Assembly (NCBI GenBank): GCA_964429195.1
Contig: CAYSBC010000088.1
Span: forward strand, 1-5,576
Reading direction: 5' to 3'
DNA: 5,576 nt
Source of the DNA: JBBAFM01 sp041655415
Lineage (GTDB): Bacteria > Bacillota > Clostridia > Peptostreptococcales > JAAYPU01
This document shows, piece after piece, positions 1 through 5,576 of this stretch. Positions within the stretch are counted from its first letter, which is position 1, and each line of letters begins with the position of its first letter. The notes below the pieces were generated by a model. The model made no database searches. It saw only the letters and a program-made list of their open reading frames with translations, and was not told the DNA's origin. Both the position numbers and the translations under genes were made by a program.

Positions 1-1363
1 TAACAGCTATATGCATATCTCCCTGACCACCAACCAGGGTCTGTCTGGCTTCCTTATTTCGAGTGACTATAAAAGATGGATCCTCTTCCATAAGCTTACT
101 TAAACCGGTGCTTATCTTTTCTTCATCACCTTTATCCTGTGGCTCTAATGCCATATAAAGGGTTGGTTCCGGAAGTGTAATCGCAGGATACTGAATTGGT
201 TTTGATTTATCACAGAGAGTATCACCTGTTATCGTATTCTGAAGCTTTGCCACAGCAGCGATATCTCCTGCTACAGCTACTTGTGCTTCTAATTGATTTT
301 TCCCTCTCAATAAAAACATATGACCAATCTTCTCCATGTGATCTTGATTAGGATTAAAGGCCTCCATACCAACCTTTAACTTGCCGGATATAATCTTCAT
401 AAGCGATATTTTCCCAACAAAAGGGTCAATAACCGTCTTAAATACAAAGGCAGAGAAAGGACCGTTCTCATCTACTTTTCTTGTTTCTTCTTCATCATTA
501 TTCGGGTTGACTCCAACATAATCATCATGTTCTTTTGGACTTGGAACATATTCAATCAGCATATCAAGCAGAGTCGGTATCCCCTTGTTTTTAACAGCAG
601 AGCTTACAAGAACAGGGACGATGTTACCATCTGCAATCCCCTTTTTTAAGCCTCGATGAATCTCCTCCATGGTAAATTCTTCACCTTCGAAGTATTTTTC
701 CAAAAGTTCTTCGTCGCTTTCAGCTACAGACTCAATAAGCATCTCTCGGATTGAGCTGGCCTTATCCATCATATCCCCGGAAACATCAGCTTCCTTAGAA
801 CCATCGTTTGTAAAAGCCCTTCCCTTAAGGTCCACAATGTTAACAAACCCTGTAAAATCTTCTCCCCCTGTAGGAAGCATAAAAGGAGCAATCGATTTGC
901 CAAAAGTATCTCTTAATTGATTGACTATATTTTCAAAATCTATATTTTCTTTATCCATTTTATTGATTAAAATGAATAGTGGTAAATTCTTTTGTTTTGC
1001 ATATTTCCATACTTTTTCTGTTCCAACTTGAACGCCTGAGGATGCATCTACTACAATGACTGCGGCATCAGCGACTCTAAATGTAGATAGAACCTCACCG
1101 ACAAAATCAAAATATCCCGGGGTATCCATAATATTCAATTTAACATTATTCCATTCTAAAGGGATAATTGATGCACCAATAGACATTTCTTTTTCTATTT
1201 CCATTTTGTCATAATCGGATATTGTATTGCCATCTTCAATTTTCCCCATTCTTGTAATAATTCCTGTAGTCAACGCTGCTGCCTCTACCAATGTCGTCTT
1301 ACCACTTCCACCATGACCCACTAAAGCGATGTTTCTTATATTATCACTTTTGTACTCCTTCAT
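1..1363 (-). CDS. fusA2: Elongation factor G-like translational GTPase (EF-G2/FusA2 type), 3' end cut by window edge
   Basis: Seen: the reading frame is open from the ATG at 1363 to the left edge (454 codons) with no stop. The start follows a strong GGGAGGG ribosome binding site. The GTPase domain is at about residues 8-276: P-loop GHGGSGKT (16-23), a switch I region around SDYDKMEIEKEMSIGAS (49-65), switch II DTPGYFDFVGEV (80-91), NKMD (134-137) and SSAVKNKG (254-261). A beta-barrel domain II follows (about 300-388), then the start of domain III with GGQGDMHIAV (445-454). Known: EF-G proteins are about 690 aa and use GTP to drive ribosomal translocation in the cytoplasm. About 240 residues (rest of domain III, domains IV and V) are therefore outside the window. 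Odd: the P-loop lacks the usual AH(V/I)DxGKT form, and the switch II histidine is tyrosine. Both fit the second EF-G-like family rather than the main FusA. Inference: it is a paralog whose exact role is uncertain. TetM-type ribosome protection is an alternative but less likely, since these motifs match the EF-G2 group. Confidence 0.9.
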   Translation of the reverse strand, partial: MKEYKSDNIRNIALVGHGGSGKTTLVEAAALTTGIITRMGKIEDGNTISDYDKMEIEKEMSIGASIIPLEWNNVKLNIMDTPGYFDFVGEVLSTFRVADAAVIVVDASSGVQVGTEKVWKYAKQKNLPLFILINKMDKENIDFENIVNQLRDTFGKSIAPFMLPTGGEDFTGFVNIVDLKGRAFTNDGSKEADVSGDMMDKASSIREMLIESVAESDEELLEKYFEGEEFTMEEIHRGLKKGIADGNIVPVLVSSAVKNKGIPTLLDMLIEYVPSPKEHDDYVGVNPNNDEEETRKVDENGPFSAFVFKTVIDPFVGKISLMKIISGKLKVGMEAFNPNQDHMEKIGHMFLLRGKNQLEAQVAVAGDIAAVAKLQNTITGDTLCDKSKPIQYPAITLPEPTLYMALEPQDKGDEEKISTGLSKLMEEDPSFIVTRNKEARQTLVGGQGDMHIAV

Positions 1364-1371
1364 AAATTGTA

Positions 1372-1378
1372 CCCTCCC
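1372..1378 (-). promoter_or_regulatory. Ribosome binding site of the EF-G-like gene
   Basis: On the minus strand GGGAGGG lies 8 nt before the ATG at 1363. It is a strong match to the Shine-Dalgarno core and fixes the start of the EF-G-like gene. Confidence 0.85.
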
Positions 1379-1439
1379 ATAGTTTGATTAAAATAGACAA
1401 TGGTCAGCATCTCCTCATAAAGATACTGGCGCCTAGTTT

Positions 1440-1448
1440 ATTATATCA
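1440..1448 (-). promoter_or_regulatory. Extended -10 promoter for the EF-G-like gene
   Basis: The minus strand reads TGATATAAT at 1448-1440, a perfect TATAAT -10 box preceded by the TGn extension recognised by the housekeeping sigma factor. No good TTGACA-like -35 box is present 16-18 bp upstream; the region there is a T-rich tract. Extended -10 promoters tolerate this. Transcription would start near 1433-1434, giving a leader of about 70 nt before the ATG at 1363. The surrounding sequence is AT-rich, so a chance TATAAT is possible, but the exact TGn extension and position between two genes favour a real promoter. Confidence 0.55.
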
Positions 1449-1458
1449 GAAATTTTAG

Positions 1459-1515
1459 AAATAAAAATAATATTCTATTATTTCAGATTTTTAAATTAAA
1501 TTGAGATTTTTATTT
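1459..1515 (-). terminator. AT-only inverted repeats downstream of asnS, possible weak terminator
   Basis: Downstream of the asnS stop, the minus strand carries an 8-bp perfect stem: AAATAATA (1483-1476), loop GAA, TATTATTT (1472-1465), followed by TTATTT. A second, mutually exclusive inverted repeat pairs AAATAAAAAT (1515-1506) with ATTTTTATTT (1468-1459). Both stems contain only A-T pairs, so the hairpins would be weak. They may end or attenuate the asnS transcript, or may simply reflect base composition. No GC-rich hairpin with a U tract is present in this spacer. Confidence 0.3.
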
Positions 1516-1542
1516 ATGCCCTACTTTTATTCCATCCTCACA

Positions 1543-2931
1543 TTAGAACTCTGCGGATTTGGGTGTCCTAGGAAACGAAATGACATCCCTTATATTTCCC
1601 ATACCGGTTAAATACATCATCAGTCTTTCAAAGCCCAAACCAAAACCGGAATGTTTAACCCCACCATATTTTCTTAAATCCAAATACCACCCATACTCTT
1701 CTTGGTCTAACCCTATCTTATCCATTTTTTCAAGTAAAACAGCGTGCCTTTCTTCTCTTTGGCTACCACCTATGATTTCACCTATTCCGGGAACAAGTAA
1801 ATCCATAGCGGCCACTGTCTTGTTATCATCATTCAATCGCATGTAAAAGGCTTTGATATCCTTAGGATAATCCGTTACGAAAACGGGTTTTCTATAGACT
1901 TCCTCTGTGATGAATCTCTCATGTTCTGTCTGCAAATCCATTCCCCAGGATACAGGGTATTTAAATTCTTTTTTAGATTGAATTAAAATATCAATAGCTT
2001 CAGTATAAGAAATTCTGATAAAATCCGAATACATGATATTTTCCAGTCTAGTCCTTAACCCTTTATCCACAAAGGTATTAAAGAATTCCATCTCTTCCGG
2101 CAATTCATCTAGGACATATTGAATAATATATTTAATCATCTCTTCTGCTAATTGCATATTATCCTTTAAATCAGCAAAAGCAACCTCAGGTTCAATCATC
2201 CAAAATTCTGATGCATGCCGGGTTGTGTTGGAGTTTTCTGCTCTAAAGGTCGGTCCAAAGGTGTATATTTTTTTAAAGGCTAAGGCATAGGCTTCTCCCT
2301 CTAATTGGCCACTGACCGTAAGACTTGTTTCTTTACCAAAGAAGTCCTGTTTATAATCAATTTTATTATCTGCCCCAAGAGGTATATCTGCAAGAGGAAG
2401 GGTCGTAACCCTGAACATATCCCCTGCGCCCTCACAATCACTGCCTGTTATGATGGGGGTATTGACATAAATAAAGCCCTTTTCATTAAAAAACTTGTGT
2501 ATAGCATAAGCTGCAACGGATCTTACTCTAAATACGGCCGAAAATGTATTGCTTCTGGCCCTTAGATGTGCAATCTCCCTTAAATATTCAAGTGTATGTC
2601 TCTTTTTTTGAAGTGGATAATCATTTTGTGACGAAGCCTCAATGCTTATTTCATGACTTTTCACTTCAAAAGCTTGCTTCGCATCAGGCGTACTGATTAA
2701 AACCCCTTTCACGCGAAGAGCTGTAGCAAGAGGCATCTTCGAAATTTCAGAAAAATTAACCACTTGTCTTTCATAGACTATCTGTAAACCCTTAAAAAAA
2801 GTGCCATCATTTATTTCAATAAAACCAAAGTCCTTTGAGCTCCTGTTATTTCTTACCCATCCCTCGACAAGGATTTCTTTTCCTAAATATTTCTCCGTAT
2901 TTTTATAAATATCTTTAATTTCTATAACCAT
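1543..2931 (-). CDS. asnS: Asparaginyl-tRNA synthetase
   Basis: Charges tRNA-Asn with asparagine using ATP, in the cytoplasm. Seen: a complete 462-aa protein, the usual bacterial AsnRS length. An N-terminal OB-fold anticodon-binding domain (about 15-100, including VEGWVRNNRSSKDFGFI) precedes a class IIb catalytic core. Motif 1 lies around GFIYVNTPII (152-161). Motif 2 is FRAENSNTTRHASEF (229-243) followed by WMIEPE. Motif 3 is GFGLGFERLMMYLTG (429-443), and the end SFPRTPKSAEF is typical of AsnRS. TVSGQLEGEAYALAF (205-219) is another family signature. It is not a bacterial AspRS, which is about 590 aa and carries an inserted GAD domain absent here. The ATG start sits 35 bp after the lysS stop with only a modest ribosome binding site. 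No terminator, strong promoter or T-box leader separates them, so co-transcription with lysS is inferred. Confidence 0.97.
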   Translation of the reverse strand: MVIEIKDIYKNTEKYLGKEILVEGWVRNNRSSKDFGFIEINDGTFFKGLQIVYERQVVNFSEISKMPLATALRVKGVLISTPDAKQAFEVKSHEISIEASSQNDYPLQKKRHTLEYLREIAHLRARSNTFSAVFRVRSVAAYAIHKFFNEKGFIYVNTPIITGSDCEGAGDMFRVTTLPLADIPLGADNKIDYKQDFFGKETSLTVSGQLEGEAYALAFKKIYTFGPTFRAENSNTTRHASEFWMIEPEVAFADLKDNMQLAEEMIKYIIQYVLDELPEEMEFFNTFVDKGLRTRLENIMYSDFIRISYTEAIDILIQSKKEFKYPVSWGMDLQTEHERFITEEVYRKPVFVTDYPKDIKAFYMRLNDDNKTVAAMDLLVPGIGEIIGGSQREERHAVLLEKMDKIGLDQEEYGWYLDLRKYGGVKHSGFGLGFERLMMYLTGMGNIRDVISFPRTPKSAEF

Positions 2932-2937
2932 GCTAGG

Positions 2938-2944
2938 TCACTCT
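2938..2944 (-). promoter_or_regulatory. Weak ribosome binding site of asnS
   Basis: The minus strand reads AGAGTGA 6 nt before the asnS ATG. It resembles the AGGTGA part of the Shine-Dalgarno consensus with one mismatch, and is weaker than the sites of greA, lysS and the EF-G-like gene. No better site is present in the 35-bp gap. Confidence 0.45.
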
Positions 2945-2966
2945 TTTCTTATGGAGATTCCCTAAT

Positions 2967-4448
2967 TTACTTCGTCTTTTCTAGGGGTTTCATCGTAGGG
3001 AATAGTATCACATCCCTGATGGACGGAGAATTTGTTAAAAGCATAATGGCTCTATCGACACCTATCCCTAGGCCTCCAGTGGGAGGAAGTCCTACTTCCA
3101 ATGCATTGACGAAATCATCGTCCATCATATGGGCCTCATCATCTCCCGCATCTCTTTGCCTTAGCTGATCTTCAAATCTTTTTCTCTGGTCAATAGGATC
3201 ATTCAACTCTGAAAATGCATTGGCAATTTCCCATGTATTGATGAAAGCCTCAAACCTTTTTGTTCTTCGTGGATCCTGGGGATCTCTCTTTGCAAGTGGG
3301 GATACTTCGACAGGATGATGGGTTATAAAGGTGGGCTGTTCCAATTTATCTTCACAGAATTCTTCGAACAAGGCATTGATAACATGTCCCCTTGTCATCT
3401 TATCTGCATCTTCAATATTCTTTTCTTGTGCAATCTTCCTCGCTTCTTCATCTGTGTTAATGGTAGAAAAGTCAATTCCTGTATACTCCTTGACAGCCTC
3501 TTCCATGGTCATTCTCTTCCAAGGTGGGGCTAACTCAATTTCCCTATCTTGATAATAAATTTTTGTACTTCCCAAGGTCTCTTTTGCAACATAAGATAAA
3601 AGGTTTTCCATTAATTCCATCATATCGTTAAAATCAGCATAAGCTTGATAGATTTCTATGGCGGTATATTCAGGATTATGTTTAATGGACATGCCTTCAT
3701 TCCTAAACATTTTCCCCATTTCATAAACTCTGTCAAATCCACCTACTATTAATCTCTTTAAATAAAGTTCATTGGCAATTCTAAGATACATGTCCATATC
3801 CAAGGTATTATGATGTGTGATAAAGGGTTTCGCAGCAGCTCCTCCTGCGATGGTGCTTAGAGTAGGTGTATCCACCTCAACAAAGTCTCTTTCATCTAAA
3901 AAATTCTTGATTTCTTTGATGATTTTCGATCTTAATAAAAAGGTTTTTTTAACTTCCGGGTTGACAATTAAATCCACATAGCGTTGTCTGTAGCGTAAAT
4001 CCGTATCCTTAAGTCCGTGGAATTTTTCAGGTAAGATTTGTAAAGATTTGGAGAGCAAAATCAATTTGCTCACTTTAATGGATATTTCTCCATGTTTTGT
4101 CTTAAAAACAGTACCTTCTACACCTAGGATATCACCTATATCGTAGGTGAGAAATACATCGTATTCCTCTTCTCCCAGTGCATCTTTTCGAACATAGCAT
4201 TGAATTCTTCCTTCTTTATCCTGAATGTCTATAAAAGAAGCCTTGCCCATTTGCCTTTTAGCCATCATGCGCCCAGCTAAAGAAAAGCTTTGGCCCTCTA
4301 ATTCTTCAAAGTGTTCTTGAATGCTTTGACTATAATTTGTTACATTATACTTTTCAATTAAGAAGGGATCTCTGCCTTGCTCTCTAAGGCTTTGCAGCTT
4401 ATCCCTTCTAACTTGCAATACCTCTGATAAATTTTGTTCTATCGTCAT
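2967..4448 (-). CDS. lysS: Lysyl-tRNA synthetase, class II
   Basis: Charges tRNA-Lys with lysine using ATP, in the cytoplasm. Seen: 493 aa from the ATG at 4448, the usual length for bacterial LysS. An N-terminal helix (NLSEVLQVRRDKLQ, 6-19) leads to DPF and an OB-fold anticodon-binding domain (about 55-140, with GKASFIDIQDKEGRIQCYVR). The class IIb core carries motif 1 near FLDERDFVEVDTP (183-195), motif 2 FRNEGMSIKHNPEYTAIE (248-265) and motif 3 GGLGIGVDRAIMLLT (458-472). Further LysRS signatures are THHPVEVSPLAK (376-387), FSELNDPIDQ (412-421) and DAGDDEAHMMDDD. Start choice: an in-frame GTG at 4463 would add five residues, but that GTG lies inside the AGGTGGTG ribosome binding site serving the ATG 9 nt downstream, and the family begins at this point. 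Only 19 bp separate the greA stop from the ATG, so greA and lysS almost certainly share a transcript. Confidence 0.97.
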   Translation of the reverse strand: MTIEQNLSEVLQVRRDKLQSLREQGRDPFLIEKYNVTNYSQSIQEHFEELEGQSFSLAGRMMAKRQMGKASFIDIQDKEGRIQCYVRKDALGEEEYDVFLTYDIGDILGVEGTVFKTKHGEISIKVSKLILLSKSLQILPEKFHGLKDTDLRYRQRYVDLIVNPEVKKTFLLRSKIIKEIKNFLDERDFVEVDTPTLSTIAGGAAAKPFITHHNTLDMDMYLRIANELYLKRLIVGGFDRVYEMGKMFRNEGMSIKHNPEYTAIEIYQAYADFNDMMELMENLLSYVAKETLGSTKIYYQDREIELAPPWKRMTMEEAVKEYTGIDFSTINTDEEARKIAQEKNIEDADKMTRGHVINALFEEFCEDKLEQPTFITHHPVEVSPLAKRDPQDPRRTKRFEAFINTWEIANAFSELNDPIDQRKRFEDQLRQRDAGDDEAHMMDDDFVNALEVGLPPTGGLGIGVDRAIMLLTNSPSIRDVILFPTMKPLEKTK

Positions 4449-4457
4449 TTGTGAATG

Positions 4458-4465
4458 CACCACCT
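4458..4465 (-). promoter_or_regulatory. Ribosome binding site that decides the lysS start
   Basis: The minus strand reads AGGTGGTG, matching 7 of 8 bases of AGGAGGTG, 9 nt before the ATG at 4448 and 2 nt after the greA stop codon. The two GTG triplets within it are in frame with lysS and could be mistaken for its start. Confidence 0.8.
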
Positions 4466-4467
4466 AT

Positions 4468-4941
4468 TTATTTATATATTTCCAAAACCTCATAACGAAT
4501 AGTTCCATCAGGAACTTGTATCTTTACCACATCTCCAACTTTTTTACCAAGAAGTGCTGTGCCCACAGGAGATTCATTGGATATTTTGTTTTCGTAAGGA
4601 TCCGCCTCTGTTGATCCTACGATAGAATAATCTTCAATTTCATCGTATTCTAAATCTTTAATTTTTACTTTTACTCCTATACTAACCTTATCAAGTGAAA
4701 TAGCATCCTCTTCAATAATGATAGCCTTTCGGAGCATTCCTTCGAGCTTTAATATTCTTTCTTCCAATTCAGCCTGCTCAATCTTGGCAGAATCATATTC
4801 TGAGTTTTCACTTAAATCTCCAAAGGATATCGCTTCTTTTATCCTCGCTGCTACTTCTTTACGTCTAACAGTGATTAACATTTCAAGTTCTTGTTCAATT
4901 TTGTCATATCCTTGTCTGGTTAATAGCACGTCATTATTCAT
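4468..4941 (-). CDS. greA: Transcription elongation factor GreA
   Basis: GreA enters the secondary channel of backtracked RNA polymerase and stimulates cleavage of the extruded RNA 3' end, so elongation can resume. Seen: 157 aa, the normal GreA length. An N-terminal antiparallel coiled coil spans about residues 5-77. Its acidic tip GDLSENSEYDSAK (41-53) has the conserved D42 and E45, corresponding to the residues that help position catalytic Mg2+ in the polymerase. A C-terminal FKBP-like domain (about 85-157) includes ISNESPVGTALLGKKVGDVV (120-139). The acidic tip and length agree with GreA; GreB would need the separate basic patch typical of proteobacteria. The ATG has a strong AAAGGAG site 7 nt upstream. 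The gene lies 107 bp after dusB and is tightly followed by lysS, a common clostridial order. Two TATAAT-like boxes upstream may give it its own promoter. Confidence 0.97.
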   Translation of the reverse strand: MNNDVLLTRQGYDKIEQELEMLITVRRKEVAARIKEAISFGDLSENSEYDSAKIEQAELEERILKLEGMLRKAIIIEEDAISLDKVSIGVKVKIKDLEYDEIEDYSIVGSTEADPYENKISNESPVGTALLGKKVGDVVKIQVPDGTIRYEVLEIYK

Positions 4942-4948
4942 TTTATTT

Positions 4949-4955
4949 CTCCTTT
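4949..4955 (-). promoter_or_regulatory. Ribosome binding site of greA
   Basis: AAAGGAG on the minus strand, 7 nt before the ATG at 4941. It is a strong Shine-Dalgarno match that supports this start. Confidence 0.85.
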
Positions 4956-4969
4956 AACTTCTGTTCCTT

Positions 4970-5008
4970 ATTATATAATACATTACCACTTAATTTTTAT
5001 AAATTATA
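4970..5008 (-). promoter_or_regulatory. Candidate promoter region upstream of greA
   Basis: Two perfect TATAAT hexamers lie on the minus strand at 5008-5003 and 4975-4970, in the 107-bp gap between dusB and greA. Neither has a clear TTGACA box at 16-18 bp; the best matches I found are 3 of 6. Neither has a TGn extension. The gap is AT-rich, so chance occurrences are likely. The gap contains no GC-rich terminator hairpin, so read-through from dusB is equally possible. Confidence 0.3.
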
Positions 5009-5048
5009 TGCTCAGACCGCTTATTTATTCAGATTAATGTCATTCTTT

Positions 5049-5576
5049 TTATTGAATAAATTCGCCATGCTCTTGTTTTATCAAATAATTATCGAGCAAA
5101 AGAATCATCTCTTCGATGTTGTTGATTGTATTCACTCGTCTTCTTATATCTGCTGCTCCGTGAAGACCTTTAAAATACCACCCCATGTGTTTTCTCATTT
5201 CTCTGATAGTCACATATTCACCCTTATCCTTTATCAAAAGACTTATATGTTTTTTTATAAGCTTTATTCTTGTAGGTATATCGGGGTCTTGGTAGTCCAG
5301 TTCCTTTAACAGGTGCAAGGCCTCTTCAAATATCCAGGGTTGCCCTAAGGCTCCTCTTGCAATCATAACGCCATCGCAGCCGGTTCTTTTTAGCATTTCG
5401 ATAGCATCATAGGCAGAAAAAACATCGCCACTTCCAATGACAGGTATCTTAACGCTTTCCTTCACTTGTCGGATGCTCTCCCAATCTGCCAACCCACTAT
5501 AAAACTGTTCTCTTGTTCTGCCATGAACTGTTAAAAGACTCGCTCCGCTAGCTTCGATTATCTTGGCTATTTCTAA
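5049..5576 (-). CDS. dusB: tRNA-dihydrouridine synthase (DusB/NifR3 family), 5' end beyond window edge
   Basis: Flavin enzyme that reduces specific uridines in tRNA to dihydrouridine with NAD(P)H. Seen: the C-terminal 175 codons, open to the right edge. Family enzymes are about 320 aa, so roughly 145 N-terminal residues, including the catalytic cysteine, lie outside. Counting from the edge, the TIM-barrel part has VHGRTREQFYSGLADW (17-32), IPVIGSGDV (44-52) and CDGVMIARGALGQPWIF (67-83), which contribute to FMN and tRNA binding. The C-terminal helical domain has REMRKHMGWYFKGLHGAAD (125-143), a DusB hallmark. An in-frame TTG at 5492 is not the start, because conserved HGRTREQ sequence continues upstream of it. 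Minor departures: GSGD where GNGD is usual, and GQPW where GNPW is usual. Position before greA-lysS agrees with known Firmicute gene order. Confidence 0.93.
   Translation of the reverse strand, partial: LEIAKIIEASGASLLTVHGRTREQFYSGLADWESIRQVKESVKIPVIGSGDVFSAYDAIEMLKRTGCDGVMIARGALGQPWIFEEALHLLKELDYQDPDIPTRIKLIKKHISLLIKDKGEYVTIREMRKHMGWYFKGLHGAADIRRRVNTINNIEEMILLLDNYLIKQEHGEFIQ

Noticed and set aside
669..920. Plus-strand open frame of 83 codons opposite the EF-G-like gene
   Set aside because: It lies entirely antisense to the strongly conserved EF-G-like coding sequence, is serine-rich low-complexity, and resembles no family I know.
1559..2565. Plus-strand open frames at 1559-1846 and 2305-2565 opposite asnS
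   Set aside because: Both are antisense to conserved AsnRS motifs and have no recognisable domain.
2932..2966. T-box or other riboswitch in front of asnS
   Set aside because: The gap is only 35 bp and shows no T-box sequence, stem structure or terminator.
3315..3552. Two overlapping plus-strand open frames opposite lysS
   Set aside because: They overlap each other in different frames and are antisense to conserved LysRS sequence.
4982..5013. Rho-independent terminator between dusB and greA
   Set aside because: The only inverted repeat seen (TAATTT/AAATTA) is short and A-T only with no following T tract. It is not a credible terminator.
5030..5045. ATGACA on the minus strand after dusB as a -35 box
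   Set aside because: It matches 5 of 6 bases of TTGACA, but no -10-like hexamer lies 16-18 bp downstream.
4718..5309. Plus-strand open frames at 4718-4957 opposite greA and 5037-5309 opposite dusB
   Set aside because: They are antisense shadows of conserved genes. The apparent hydrophobic stretches come from the complementary codon composition.
5049..5492. A short 147-aa dusB starting at the TTG at 5492
   Set aside because: The frame stays open to the window edge, and the conserved HGRTREQ motif lies upstream of that TTG, so the gene is simply cut by the edge.

Overview
The window comes from an AT-rich, low-GC Gram-positive chromosome. Gene order and protein sequences point to a clostridial Firmicute. 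The evidence is the dusB-greA-lysS order, strong AGGAGG-type ribosome binding sites, A/T-ending codons, and an EF-G-like GTPase of the GHGGSGKT type common in Clostridia. All five genes are on the minus strand, so they read from the right edge to the left. The genus cannot be fixed from this sequence alone.

Layout in reading order: (1) 5576-5049, the C-terminal 175 codons of a DusB-type tRNA-dihydrouridine synthase; its start lies beyond the right edge. (2) A 107-bp gap with two TATAAT-like boxes and no convincing terminator. (3) 4941-4468, greA, a complete transcript cleavage factor of 157 aa. (4) 4448-2967, lysS, a class II lysyl-tRNA synthetase of 493 aa from the preferred ATG. Its ribosome binding site lies directly after the greA stop. 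(5) A 35-bp gap, then 2931-1543, asnS, a complete asparaginyl-tRNA synthetase of 462 aa. (6) A very AT-rich 179-bp spacer (1364-1542) with AT-only inverted repeats, a perfect extended -10 box and a leader of about 70 nt. (7) 1363-1, the first 454 codons of an EF-G-like translational GTPase, cut by the left edge in domain III. No gene-free stretch exceeds 300 bp.

The genes share one theme: making and running the translation machinery. They cover tRNA modification (dusB), rescue of stalled RNA polymerase (greA), tRNA charging (lysS, asnS) and a ribosomal GTPase (EF-G-like). Spacing suggests greA-lysS-asnS is one transcript, possibly continuing from dusB, and that the EF-G-like gene has its own promoter. 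This is an ordinary housekeeping region. I found no mobile element, CRISPR array, RNA gene, riboswitch or T-box, and no sign of a new system. The points most worth a second look are the EF-G-like protein's departures from canonical switch motifs, the lysS start, and the promoter/leader in front of the EF-G-like gene.
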